Source: Neoechinorhynchus agilis
Lineage: Eukaryota > Acanthocephala
NCBI GenBank assembly: GCA_051530055.1
Contig: CM121342.1
Span: 12,400,001 to 12,464,000 of the forward strand
DNA: 64,000 bases
Direction of reading: 5' to 3'
The notes under the pieces are model-generated. The model was not told the DNA's origin. It did not search any database and saw only the letters and a program-made list of their open reading frames with translations. Both the position numbers and the translations under genes were made by a program. Positions 9,297-20,411 of the stretch are shown in pieces; the stretch's first letter is position 1, and each line of letters begins with the position of its first letter.

Positions 9297-11567
9297 ATGG
9301 TCCGCGCTTCAAACCAAGATCCTCACGACTTTAACGGAAGAGCTCTGAAGCCCGCATCGCAGTTGATGATTCATCCGAATTCGGATACCTATGAAGGTCT
9401 TAACGTTTTGCCATGCCATGAATACATCTCAATAGCTATTGAGTCTAGTCCCCAAAAACGTCTTCTCCTACGAGAAATCTACGAATGGTTATTTAAATAC
9501 ATCCCATATTACAACCGGCGAAACCGTCCCGACCAGATTAAATCATGGCAAAATACTGTGCGGTATAACTTGTCCGTGTATAAACGTTTCCTTCGTATTC
9601 CTCATCCCAACCAAGTTCATGGGTCCTGGTGGACCGTGGATCGTCGTCGAACTGGCATTCGCCGCTACGGACGACAGCGTCAATACCTAATGCATAATGA
9701 ATATGATGAACTTTCCCAAGTTGACTTGGCAGCGATCCACACACGATTCCGTGGCATTTCCTCAGAGGAGCACCACGATTGGATCCAAACCGGCTATCGC
9801 CACACGAACGAAACGGGATTGTCGAGGGGAGCTTCTAAAGTAGACACTATGACTTTCAACTATGCCGATTTGATGAGAGACAATCCTATTTACGATAGTG
9901 CAAACTACAACCCTCAAGCAAATAATTACGGGAACCTTTGCTTCGTCGTAGAAGGAAGTAGCCTTCAAGAAAACGAGGAAGGACTGTTGTCGCAACCAAC
10001 TCTGAAGGACAAATCTAGGCAAAGTATCTTTCAGGAGTCAAGACTTTATCCTTTACAATCTGAATACCTGGCTGTGAAACGAGAGCCAATCGATGTTAGC
10101 CCTGAAGGCCAGCACTTGGAAAGTTCTGAACAAAATAATTATCACTTTCATCAGTCGTCAGTTGAGCATTCGATTTACGAGAGACATGATATGCGAACTC
10201 AGCAAAGAATTGATGGCACGAATTTCGAACTATTGGAGAGGAAACGAAAAGCCGAGAACGTTAGTTCAGATGAACAACATCTTGAAGAGCCTCCACCTAA
10301 GGAATACTGCGCTCGAGGCCGTAATATTCGGCCTTCGACGGAAAAGTTCAATTGCATCACAAGTGTTGAGCGAGCTGTTCAAGATAATGATACTATGTTC
10401 TACTATGAGCACATGAACCCGGAATCTTTGGCAATTAAACAAGAAGTTACTGACGCTGATTCGACCTCCCCGCGTTCTTTGAGTATTTCTGCACAGGCTC
10501 ATATCGATCGAAAGCGCAATTCACTTAGTACCCTAGAGACACAAACGAACCAAGAATTAGGAGAAGCATTTGAGTATTTTGGAGACTACATTGGATTGAA
10601 GGGTGCTAAACGTACTAAAAAGGAAGCACAAGATTCGTATCGAGTTAATGAGACTCATGACTCTAACTTATCGAACCAACAGTATGTTCCAAGACGTCGT
10701 GGACGACCTCCAAAGTACGAGCGTAGATGCGGGCGGTACAATGAAGGATTTTCACCCGAATACAGAGATGAGTTAAACTCAATCCGGCGGCACGCGGCAC
10801 CGATTTTTGATCCTATTGATCAGAATAGTAACGACAAAATCATCACTGAACAAAAGCGAGGTGTCAATTGCAGCCACTTTGAAAATCAATACCTTGGCAA
10901 TTCATTTCCGCTCGACAGCACTTCATGTGCATCTACCAGGACAAATCCTTATTTCCCAAAGCCGGGGAAATTAAATCACCTCAGTCAATGTCTGAATCAA
11001 AATGAAAATGGGGTTCGGCCGCGCTTTGGTTCTTATTACAGACCGCATTCTACTTGGAATCAGTCAAGTGAACAGATCTCTTTTCCATACACCGATTCGA
11101 TTGGCCCATTTGAACAACATTGCGCAAACAACGACTCTGAGCTGTGGCACACTAGTGTTTTTCCCGAAGTCTATCCGCTTGTACATGGAAGCGGACCAGG
11201 CTTTGCGCCTGCTAATAACTCTGGCGGTCAACAACAAGCTCCGTTTATGACCCAGCATTCCTATGAAACTGGTCAGGCAATTCAAAACGACTCAAACACT
11301 TACTGGACCTGTAATTCTCAGCAGTTTAGATCTGGCTTTTGTCCACAACGATTTGTACCAACCGACAACAATATTTGTTACGAAGTAGATAACATTCAAA
11401 CTCAATTATCTAAAGACTTGCGTTTTCAAAACATTCAAACTAATGACAGCCAAATTGAAACTTGGAAATCGAATTTTACTAACGATCAGAATGCACAGGT
11501 TACTACAAATTCTAATGATGGAATTAGAAATGACGAACAATTGGGTCAGATTCTTGACCAAATGTAA
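9297..11567 (+). CDS. Divergent forkhead transcription factor with AT-hook
   Basis: One uninterrupted frame of 756 codons. Residues about 42-132 form a forkhead winged-helix domain: YISIAIESS at helix 1, REIYEWLFKYIPYY at helix 2, WQNTVRYNLSVYKRFLRIP for the recognition helix (the usual form is WQNSIRHNLS), then GSWWTVD of wing 1. A basic stretch RRRTGIRRYGRQRQY follows. Near residue 466 RRGRPPKY is an AT-hook. The remainder is low-complexity, rich in N, Q, S and E. It is probably a nuclear DNA-binding regulator. The recognition helix is divergent (T-V-RYN), so the FOX subclass cannot be set by eye. A 2.3-kb intronless gene is unusual next to the short-intron genes around it. Confidence 0.88.
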   Translation: MVRASNQDPHDFNGRALKPASQLMIHPNSDTYEGLNVLPCHEYISIAIESSPQKRLLLREIYEWLFKYIPYYNRRNRPDQIKSWQNTVRYNLSVYKRFLRIPHPNQVHGSWWTVDRRRTGIRRYGRQRQYLMHNEYDELSQVDLAAIHTRFRGISSEEHHDWIQTGYRHTNETGLSRGASKVDTMTFNYADLMRDNPIYDSANYNPQANNYGNLCFVVEGSSLQENEEGLLSQPTLKDKSRQSIFQESRLYPLQSEYLAVKREPIDVSPEGQHLESSEQNNYHFHQSSVEHSIYERHDMRTQQRIDGTNFELLERKRKAENVSSDEQHLEEPPPKEYCARGRNIRPSTEKFNCITSVERAVQDNDTMFYYEHMNPESLAIKQEVTDADSTSPRSLSISAQAHIDRKRNSLSTLETQTNQELGEAFEYFGDYIGLKGAKRTKKEAQDSYRVNETHDSNLSNQQYVPRRRGRPPKYERRCGRYNEGFSPEYRDELNSIRRHAAPIFDPIDQNSNDKIITEQKRGVNCSHFENQYLGNSFPLDSTSCASTRTNPYFPKPGKLNHLSQCLNQNENGVRPRFGSYYRPHSTWNQSSEQISFPYTDSIGPFEQHCANNDSELWHTSVFPEVYPLVHGSGPGFAPANNSGGQQQAPFMTQHSYETGQAIQNDSNTYWTCNSQQFRSGFCPQRFVPTDNNICYEVDNIQTQLSKDLRFQNIQTNDSQIETWKSNFTNDQNAQVTTNSNDGIRNDEQLGQILDQM

Positions 11568-12110
11568 GAATTTTACGTCTTATTGAGCAGCAATTTTCGG
11601 CAAAGTCTGCTCGGGATTATTGTTTGGTTGCGCTGTTATGGGTTTTTAATAAAGTAGCGCAGGACCGAATTCACGCTCTAAATGCATTTCGGAGCTAGTT
11701 TTCGAATAATTAGTAGTTCTTCAGTCTGTTTAGAAATCTTATATTTGCTAATGGTAACTATATACCAGAGCAGTCATTACTGCTGCACTTTTAAATATCG
11801 GTATTGTGCTCATTGCGTTTTCCTGTGCGGCCAAATCCAGTGCTTGCATCCTTAAAAACTACACAGTCATGCAAGAAATATGTTGTGTCAAACGACTCAC
11901 ATCTCCAATTATCTATCAAATCTATTGAAATCAGGTCTGTATATTTCAACTGAAGGAGAAGGCGATTTAGAAGATTCGAGAATGATCATGTCAGCGGCTC
12001 AGTAGAAATTTAAGCGAAATAGAAACGATAGGTCTTATATTTTAGCGAAACTGCAATGATCTATGAAGAGGTGAAAGTGGGGAAAAATTATATATCCAAG
12101 AATCACTTTA
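11568..12110. other. 3' flank of the forkhead gene, no gene seen
   Basis: AT-rich, with a candidate polyadenylation signal aataaa at about 11647-11652. No open frame with a recognisable motif. Confidence 0.5.
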
Positions 12111-12153
12111 ATTGAAATACTTCGTCCAATCACGCTGGATTTCTTCAGTCAAT
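12111..12153 (-). ncRNA. Degenerate hammerhead-like motif near the Penelope element
   Basis: The minus strand reads CTGAAGA, a stem II of TCCA/TTGGA type and then GAAG where GAAA is required. It is a diverged copy of the motif at 12757-12801 inside an 80-bp direct repeat (12070-12155 and 12718-12802). The changed block makes activity unlikely. Confidence 0.45.
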
Positions 12154-12159
12154 TATTGT

Positions 12160-12756
12160 TTGCAAGTATTTTTCAACTGTGAATGCGTGAGTTATCGCAT
12201 AAAATAAATTCTCTAATCAAAAGCAAGTTTTTTCTAAAGTATAGAGATTCTTGAATTGATGAATGAATAATAAGTTGAAGCGTAGAATCACAAGTCATGT
12301 CTTTTCGCATCCAACGTAGTCCAGTTAAATGAAATTATTGACTATGAACGAACTCTTTCAGTGTGTGGTTTCTGAATCACTTTTTATTCATAAGTCATTA
12401 TAGTGTGGATTAAAGAAAGGGTGCTTCCAATTCTAACATTAAAGCAGAAATCTTAATGTTTAGAATTTGGTTCTAAAGTCCAAAATGACCATCGGAGTGC
12501 AAATTATCAATTTTTAATATTTAGCAATGTAAACAGCAGTTTGCAATAAATTATTCCCGAATACAGAACGTGTAGTGCTTTATTAAGGATGGCATTTGAT
12601 TTGCTATCAGAAATTGAAGGACGAGTATTACTGAAAGCCCGATAAATCTCATTCAGGAAACTCGTGTATCATTGAATACACGTAATCTTCGCACTACGTA
12701 ACACTTCGTTAACACATGTGGAAGCGGGGGAAAAAATTATATCCAAGAATCACTTT
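12160..12756. other. Spacer between two hammerhead-bearing direct repeats
   Basis: No gene. The 80-bp repeat occurs on both sides, which is the arrangement expected of the pseudo-LTRs of a Penelope-like element or of two partial tandem copies. Confidence 0.4.
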
Positions 12757-12801
12757 AATTGAAATATTTCGTCCAATCACACTGGACTTCTTCAGTCAAT
12801 T
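12757..12801 (-). ncRNA. Hammerhead ribozyme-like motif at the 3' end of the Penelope element
   Basis: The minus strand gives stem I strand AATTGA, core CTGAAGA, stem II GTCCA with TTGGAC, then GAAA, a tiny stem III (TATT) and the stem I partner TCAATT. All invariant hammerhead blocks are present and stem I pairs over six bases. Hammerheads with very short stem III are known in Penelope-like elements. The stop of the last element frame lies within the motif. Confidence 0.65.
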
Positions 12802-13680
12802 ATCTAAAAAGGAATTAGGCAACCTCATTGTCTTATTGGGAGGTATCCCCAACCTTAGGGAATAACCTGTCTTATTTCCCTCGAACGTATTGGCTGCCTG
12901 AATGAACATGGCTTCGATAATAACACGCTCAACCTTATGGTCATTGCGTTCCAACAAATATGCGTCGTTAATATCGATCTTATGGCCCGCATTCAGAGAG
13001 TCGGAAACCAAAGCGGAGTTCATATCCTGTTTCCTCAGTTAATAGCGATGTTACCTCATCCTCCTCCCAGCATCGATCACAATCCGAGCAAAGTATTCTA
13101 TATACCGCACCACCTGGGCATTCACGATTGCTCGGACAGATCAGACCATGAAGATTCTTCCTTCGTTTGGAATAGACGAGAGTACGTTTGCACTGGTGGC
13201 CTGCCAATAAGACCCGGATAAACTCTGATAGGAGGAATCGTCAATAAACGGCAACTCAAGAACGCACGGTCCTTATCCGATGTCACGACTGTCGGCCTCC
13301 CAAACCTAGCGCTCCTGATCGCCTTCCTAACCAGATTCACCACACCGGATCCACCAAATGAGGACCCAAAGGTACATGGATCCTCTTTGTGAATCACCAA
13401 TAAAACGTGTTATTATTATAACCCTTCTGTCCTGATAAATCCAGGATAAAATCCAGTTCATGTTCGAGGTCAGTACTCGAGCTGCAATAAGCAAAGGGAA
13501 ACAAGACAATCTTTATTTTATATATTTTGACAATCGACCGGAACGAGACTTATTTTTATTTTATTTTGGTCGAGCTTTAGTCGTTTTACGACTTCGACAG
13601 GGCCGTCTAAAACACAAGGTGGAAAGATTATGCGAACTCACAATAACATCATGGACGTGGACAGTTCGTCGCTTTTATTG
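12757..13680 (-). mobile_element. Penelope-like element remnant A
   Basis: Minus-strand pieces read as the C-terminal part of a Penelope-like polyprotein: a segment ending KPP-like (RPPVQTYSRLF), the cysteine-rich stretch CPSNRECPGGAVYRILCSDC ahead of the GIY-YIG nuclease, and the tail with KIDINDAYLLERNDHKVERV near the stop. It lies in several frames, so it is decayed. Reverse transcriptase is not visible in this copy. It ends at the hammerhead motif. Confidence 0.6.
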
Positions 13681-13689
13681 ATGAGGTGT

Positions 13690-14945
13690 GCCTTTATTTT
13701 CTTCATCCCCTTGTTGAGCACCTTCACGAGTCACCCTTTTCGTCTCACGAGAGCTCAGTAGAGCCTCCGCGATCGCCATATCCACCGGATCCAGGGCAAT
13801 ATACCTGATCTTCGTGGAAAGCGCAAATAATGCTCGGCCCACGGTGTCGTTTTGTGCGATGGTGCATTGTGGTTCAGCGTATTGCGGACGTGTTCAGTGA
13901 CGCGTTTGTACAACGATCTTTCTGTTTTTCCGATATAGGAATACTTCCGATTGACATCTGCCTTGCATCGTTCGTACGAGATTTCATAAACGACGTTGTT
14001 ACGGCCACATAGAGATATTCCCCCTCGTTCTCCCTTCTTGTCCCTGCATAAGCCGGACGAATACCTGCACATCATGCATGATTTTGGGAATTCAATAGAC
14101 GATTCATGATGTCTTGTCCTCGTCAGTATTCGGTGCAAGGTGGGTGCATTTCGGTGTACTAAGCGTACATCCAGTCCCGACTTTTGCAGGAATAGTTTAA
14201 CACCGCTCGTAAATTGCTCGCTGACAAACGGTATCTTCAGAATCGGCTTGAGCTCGGACTGATTCTTGGTAAAAACCATCGCTTCCATGCTGATTTACCC
14301 TTTCTGAACGCATTTGAAGCCGATGATTTCTTCACTTGAATACCCATTATCAGCAAACAAATCATTGACCTTCTGAACTGCTGAACGTTTTGCATCGGAT
14401 AATGAGCAACTTCGTGCGGTATTATGCATCTGGGCGTAAATTGCCTGCTAAATCACCCAGGGGTGATGGGAATCGCGATGCATAACTATTGCCTTCCGGC
14501 ACGGCTTACGATACCAACTGAATTCCCTTAGATCGTTGACATTAAACAGCAAGTTCAAGAAAGGAAGGTAATCCGACGGATTGTCTTTAGTTACTTTTAT
14601 TCGTCGTGTTGCATCCATCGAGTTCAACCGACGCTAAACGTCGCTCACTTGATCATCTTCTGTGTAGGTGAACAGAACATCATCCACATAGCGGAGGTAA
14701 ATCTGACTCGACACTAAGTGTGGAAAGATGCTCTGCGTTTCCAAATCGTCCAGGAAAATGACAGTTAGGACGGGTGCTAAACTATTACCCATGGATAATC
14801 CGTGAATTTGTCGATAGAGGCGGTTCCCGTATTGAAAGAGGTTGCACTCTAGCACTACCCGTGTGAGGATGAATCACATTGGCTTCCCCCTAAGGCTAAA
14901 ATGGAAAACTTCGTTGCACAGCGGAAAGGTTCACTGACAACGTAG
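13690..14945 (-). mobile_element. Penelope-like element remnant B (RT plus GIY-YIG)
   Basis: The segment 14855-14634 shows reverse transcriptase motifs (RQIHGLSMGNSLAPV and YVDDVLF). The segment 14288-13755 has the linker KIPFVSEQFTSGVK, cysteine pairs, and the nuclease motif YIGKTERSLYKRV with its upstream VVYEI strand. RT followed by GIY-YIG defines Penelope-like elements. Frames are interrupted, so this is a dead copy. It is cut at about 14945 by the start of duplication copy B. It differs from remnant A in sequence, so two insertions are likely. Confidence 0.75.
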
Positions 14946-15061
14946 GCAATCTTCATTTTCGAATGTAATATATTCACGTAATATTTCCCCAAAACAAAGC
15001 GATGGTTAAAACTCGATTTTAAAAACAAAAGCAAAATTCGATCGTCTTGACAAATAACGTG

Positions 15062-15069
15062 TATAAAAG
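15062..15069 (+). promoter_or_regulatory. TATA box of the small gene, copy B
   Basis: TATAAAAG, same spacing to the ATG as in copy A. Confidence 0.55.
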
Positions 15070-15204
15070 CGCTTTATTTGTTTACAATATAATCAAGATT
15101 GAGCGTCTTTATTGTTTATTGTTGTTTGCACATCACGCAAAAATGGTTAAGTCTCTTGAGTTCATCTATTCTTGTTCGAAATCATCTCGTATCGCCGAAC
15201 AGAA

Positions 15205-15554
15205 ATGAGCATTCAAATCGCGAATTCATTGGTACAAGGAGTTGTGGAGTCCATGAAACGAGACATTTGTATGACCACCGGACGTTCCGGATGCTGTGAT
15301 ATTGTTGCTACAAGATATATTATTGGCGCTATGGAAGGAAATGGTTTTCCCATGAGCATCAGGGTAAGCTTCTTTATCGTATTTGAACCTATTCCTTCCG
15401 CTTCGTCCGTCTCCAGATCCGTCTCAATGGCTGTGACTATTATGACATTGAAGCAAATATCACATATGAACAAAATTCGGAATTCAAGGCCGAGTTAGTC
15501 GAGGTGGTTGCCTCTAATGTTGATCCTGCTGCTATCCTCAGTCCACCATGCTAG
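15205..15554 (+). CDS. Small two-exon protein of a local gene family, copy B
   Basis: Exons 15205-15363 and 15417-15554, 98 codons, with the 53-bp GT-AG intron intact. The protein matches copy A except that the last residue is cysteine instead of serine. Promoter TATA, intron and stop are all preserved, so both copies are probably expressed. Function unknown; see copy A for sequence features and the third relative at 43196. Confidence 0.72.
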
Positions 15555-16042
15555 TTCAGGAGTAGATGAAAGTAGTTTAGTCTTTAGTTTTTAGTATTAG
15601 ATCTTTTACTTGCGAGTAAATCCTTAGTAGAGAGTATCTGAGCGAAGGGGAATGCAGGGTGAGATCAATCGATTAATTTTTCTAAATAACGTGATAATAA
15701 GTTAATTACCTGGTACATTATTAAAAATCAATTTTTAGTTGCCATCGTTCCTCCCTAAGTTTCTCAAACATTCATTTCGTGAACTCAAAGCATAATTTTC
15801 GCGCATGATGATAATGAGAATCCCAACGCATTGCTGAAAATATCTACATCTTTTCGTAGAGTAATATCGGGAACTTGTAAAACAAAGTTTGCAACCGTCT
15901 GCCGTGTGCATTTTGCTAGCCCTCTGAGTTCTACTGTTTAAATATATCCAGAAAAAGGTCCCCAAACAACGTCGCTACGTTTACAGTTAATTTTCATTTA
16001 CATCAGCGGATTCAACGAATGGTTCACAATTTGAATCGCGTA

Positions 16043-16192
<150 letters not shown>

Positions 16193-16402
16193 TCACGCCT
16201 CATACAACATACACACAATCAATCTCTTAATTCCTCTTTCTTGCTTGATCTAATGTCTCGGGCCCAAGATGGCTGTGAGTTGTGGGACGATCTCTTAAAT
16301 CCCCTCACAGCAGCCTCGAAAACCCTTCTTTTAATTCTTAAGTAATAATAATCCTTTTCTTGTCCTGATCCTGTAAAAAAGAGAATAACATGAGATAATC
16401 AC

Positions 16403-18955
16403 TTACCTCATTCCTGTTAAGTATATTAGTTTGATTAATGGGTAAAAAACTAGATGGTTTATTGAAAAAGATTCTAAGAATTGAGGAGTTGTAATTAAAA
16501 TATTTACAGCTAGAATAACAATAAGAATAAAACCAAATTTTAGACAAAAAATTCTTGTTAAAAAGGAAAAAAGGGGTTCCGTATCAATATTATTTTTAAT
16601 AAGAATACTGCTAAGCTTATTCAGCATAGTAAGATAAAATGATAGTCTGTTTTCTGGGGGCCGGCATCGTGCGAAAAAGCATATTGAACCCCCTAGAAAT
16701 ATTTTTAACACTCTAGAAATAAAAGGTGGGGAAATTGATAACCTTTTGGCTCTTTTGATAAAAATATCTGTTTTTGTCAGAAGACTTTTAAAGGAAGAGT
16801 TTATAAAAATTCTGTGATTTTTACAGGGGAAATCAACACCTAAAATCTTGGAATGCGATCTAAAATTGATATTAGGGAAATTGAAATTAGAAGATAATTC
16901 ATTAATTAGAAGCTTCCTCGAAGCCAAAGTTTTAGTCAGTGGAATAAAGAAAGTTTTGTTATTGTTTGTAACTAAATTGGCTTTCCTAAGTTCCGACGAC
17001 AAAGATTGCATAAAATTGGCTATATTATTCGTTAGAATAGAAGATGTTCTAGCTTTACAAAATAAGAATATGGAAGATGATTTCTTTAAATTTTTGAAAA
17101 TATATATAAGGGCAATTGAAAATAAGGTGGGCGAGAGGGGAGATCCTTGAGGAACACCATATCTAGAGAAAAATTTAGTGTGAGAAGGGTCCACCTCATA
17201 GTAAAAGGACTTGGATTCCATAAGATAGTTGGTTTTGTAGATAAGATTAAGAGGAACTTTAAGATTAACTAAAGCCTCATAAAGAAAGCCACGATCCAAG
17301 GCATCAAAAGCCTTATTAATATCCAGCTGAATGAGAAGTTTTTGTACATTAATAGCTTCATTCATAGAATTAAGAGAGGATAAAAGCGATGTGACACCTT
17401 TACCTCTAATGAAGCCATGGAAAAAGTCGGGGATTAGCTTTCTACATACTAAAAAGTCATACAGTTTCCCGTTCACCGCTCTTTCTAAGCAAGAGACGAT
17501 TGGGTTCTGTATGGAAATTACTCTGATGTGGGATGCGTTAAATATACGTCCTTTCGTTTGGGGAATAAAAATTTTCTTAACAATATTTATGTTAAGTAGA
17601 TCATTAAAATCAATTTTCGATAAACGAAATCTACTAAAAAAGATAGATTTTACCTTATCAGAAATAGAACTAAAAATTATGGGTGAAGTGCCATTTATAT
17701 TATACGCTTTAGAGGGGTTAGATTTACAGGCCTTCAGAAAAACTTCAACTTCAAAATTCCACGAAAAGGACTTTTTATTAAAGATGGGAAGTGGAGGAGA
17801 AGAACATGCACTAAGAGTATGTGCCATCAAAATAGACTCAATTACTGCAGGATAAGATATAGACCCTATCCAGTTAGATGCTTTTGCCTTCCAACAGACC
17901 GGTCTTCTTTTCAAAATACAGGACCAAAAGTCCTTACCAAAGGACTTAAGAGAGATCAGCTTCTTTTTGTCCAACGAAACTTGATGATAAAACTTAGCTG
18001 TGTAAAATTTTTTCATAAATAAGTTTTTAAGGGGAGCGTTACCATACAAGTCAGCTATAACAGCATTTTTGTAAAATATGCTGGCTTCATGACAAACAGG
18101 AGGTCGCTTGATCACAGACTTAGTAATTAAATTTTTATGTACAGAGGATAAAATGGCATTGTTAAAGTCAGATAAGGAGGATGAAGTGGAAGAGTTCATA
18201 AAAGAAAGGAGATCATTATTAAATTTTGAAAAGCTTTTAGGATTAAAAACGAAAGTGTCCTTAAGATCGATGCCATTAGATTTAAAAAGGATAAAGTCAT
18301 GCCCTAACAATCTCTGTGACTGAAGTTGGGAAGCAGGATAAAATAAAATAGGAATTGACTTTTTAATAATTGCACCATCCAAGAAGGTATGTCTATTAGA
18401 TTTAACATTATGAAAAGAAGGAAATTTGGGGAGCAAAAAATTGTGAAACTTAAAAAAGGGCCTAAAAGCATTTAAAAAATTACTATTGAAGTCGCCTACG
18501 GTAAAGTCAGGATTCTAGTAACGGAGGATATGCATAAAAGATTTAGTAAATATACCCACGTGTCTGGGTTGAATATACAAGTTGCAAAGGATAAGAGTAG
18601 GGGAGAAAAGGGATGAGGTTCCATATAAGGGATTATTAAAGGAAATAATTTGCATTGCAAAAGAAATATTTTTAGTTTGAAAGAGAAGTTTAGAAGAGTG
18701 AGATTTAAGAATAAATGTTTGAAGTCCTCCAGAAAATCCAATGTGCTGATTGGTTGATGTGGAGCTAGGGAGAAGAACATGAGAATCATAATTATCGAAG
18801 AGAAGAATTTTAGAAAAGCCGGTTTCTTGAAAACACAGCATGTTAACATAGTTATCAACTACACAAGGAGTAATAAAATTAGGAATACGAGAAGCCCTAG
18901 AGGCATTATATGTGATGAAAGAGAAAGGACATTCCTTATAATTGGAACAATTCAT
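16403..18955 (-). pseudogene. LINE ORF2, endonuclease and reverse transcriptase
   Basis: Residues near the start match an AP endonuclease (LCFQETGF, then VGDFN), followed by a reverse transcriptase with LDINKAFDAL (motif A) and GVPQGSPLSPTLF (motif B). The frame has one in-frame TAG near 18515 between endonuclease and RT; downstream it stays open for over 670 codons. At motif C the family reads YADD (as in the relative at 23360), but here the aligned bases give FCKART, so both catalytic aspartates are absent. The copy should be unable to polymerise. No RNase H domain is seen. Start ATG at 18955 overlaps the ORF1 stop as TAATG. Confidence 0.8.
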
Positions 18956-20250
18956 TAAATGAATTTAGGACGTTTGGAATCTATAGATTCCAAGTTACGC
19001 AAAGATGGGGAAATATCTCTTTTATAATTTTCACAATCGATCCAGTTATTAAAGTTAAATAATCTAGAAAAATTGTCGGAGGTAGAGTCTGGTGTAGAAA
19101 GATTTTCCAGTTTGTGAAGGATCAAAGTAAGGAAGTACTTAAGTAATGAAATTTCTTTATCGGGATAAAGTTGAGAAGTATTAATGGAAGATTTTAAACT
19201 ATCAAGAAAGGATTTTTCCGGAGGTTTGGGGGGAAGTTTAGGCTTGTGACCATCAGGGGAAGGTTGAGTCTTCGACTCCTTAGAGGAAAAACCGTCCGAA
19301 GAGAAAGGATTATGTTGTGGATAGAATTCTCTATAACTAGAATTATGGAATACTCGCTGCTTCGATGGTATGGAATCGTCAAAATATTTTTGCGCGAATT
19401 TGCAAGAACGTGCAAAGGCCGGATGATTCTTGCCACAGTTTGCACAGGTAGCAGCATCAGAATTGGAGCAAGATGATTTGTGATGAGGACCTGCACAAAA
19501 GATGCATCTGGAGGGGAAGACACAGTCAGATTCGTGGTGCCCCCATCTCGAACACCTCTGACATATCGTCAAATTATAATCATAGATAGAGTCCCTGTAT
19601 CGGTCAAAAGTGACCCAGTATGAGAAAAAAACCCTGCCGGAGTTAGCTAGACTCTCGGCGACATTGATAGTAGCTGAACATAGGATGGCGTAGGCTGAAC
19701 TAGCGTTGGGTCTAAACAGATATTTGACCAGTTTTATACCTAACTCATCCTCAATTTTGCGAAAATCAGTAGTATCCAAGTCTTGAGGAGGATTCCTCAT
19801 TAGAAAGGTGACTCTACGAGATAGGTCAACAGATTGGATGCTTAACTCCCCTAGCATCTTAGAAAAGAGGTCTTTACCGGCCGCATCGAAAAAAATAAAA
19901 AGGATGTGGAATTTGGTCACAGAGAACCTCTTTATCAAAAAATTCATATGTTTCTCACGACCATTCGGCAGTAAATACTTCTCGAAGAAATAACGCGAGA
20001 AATAGGAGGGGGAGTTAGTGCCCATGGCTTCTTTGGGAATTTTGATAACGAAATCCTCTTTCCTAACAGGACGCTTAAACCTTGATGCGTCGATAGAATG
20101 TTCCATCTGATCCCCTATGGAAACTTGTGCACAATCATTCAAAACTTCACAATCACTCGGGGGGAGGGGGATAGTAGGAACAAACCTTAATCTAGACATG
20201 TCGGAAATAGGGTTTACCTGATTGCTGATATTCGAAGCGCAATTTTGCAT
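18955..20250 (-). CDS. LINE ORF1, zinc-knuckle nucleic-acid-binding protein
   Basis: About 431 residues. Three CCHC-type knuckles lie in a row at mid-protein: CQRCSRWGHHESDC, CIFCAGPHHKSSC and CANCGKNHPAFARSC. The N-terminal half (FKRPVRKEDFVIKI) is homologous to ORF1 of the plus-strand LINE (FDRPVKKGDYVTKI). It probably coats the element RNA. The frame is intact. The stop TAA overlaps the ORF2 ATG, which suggests coupled termination and reinitiation. Confidence 0.8.
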   Translation of the reverse strand: MQNCASNISNQVNPISDMSRLRFVPTIPLPPSDCEVLNDCAQVSIGDQMEHSIDASRFKRPVRKEDFVIKIPKEAMGTNSPSYFSRYFFEKYLLPNGREKHMNFLIKRFSVTKFHILFIFFDAAGKDLFSKMLGELSIQSVDLSRRVTFLMRNPPQDLDTTDFRKIEDELGIKLVKYLFRPNASSAYAILCSATINVAESLANSGRVFFSYWVTFDRYRDSIYDYNLTICQRCSRWGHHESDCVFPSRCIFCAGPHHKSSCSNSDAATCANCGKNHPAFARSCKFAQKYFDDSIPSKQRVFHNSSYREFYPQHNPFSSDGFSSKESKTQPSPDGHKPKLPPKPPEKSFLDSLKSSINTSQLYPDKEISLLKYFLTLILHKLENLSTPDSTSDNFSRLFNFNNWIDCENYKRDISPSLRNLESIDSKRPKFI

Positions 20251-20275
20251 CACGAAACAGCGCTTTTGTACGTTT

Positions 20276-20369
20276 TTTTTGTTTTTTTTTTGTTTTTTTT
20301 TCAGGGGTTATAATCAATACGGCGTTCGTTGCGAATATAGTAGAATACGCAATACTTTTAAATGGGTTT
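20276..20369. other. Short unique stretch between two head-to-head LINEs
   Basis: It holds a T-rich run (20271-20301) and about 55 bp of single-copy sequence ending in TTTAAATGGGTTT, the left copy of the target duplication of the downstream LINE. It may be the displaced native upstream region of the TFIIH p62 gene. Confidence 0.5.
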
Positions 20370-20411
20370 CGCGTCAACCAGTCAATGTTTTCGCAACCAC
20401 CTAGTGTTGCG

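Noticed and set aside
11695-11735. Hammerhead core CTGAAGA ... GAAAA on the minus strand
   Set aside because: The bases between the blocks do not form stem II and no stem I is present.
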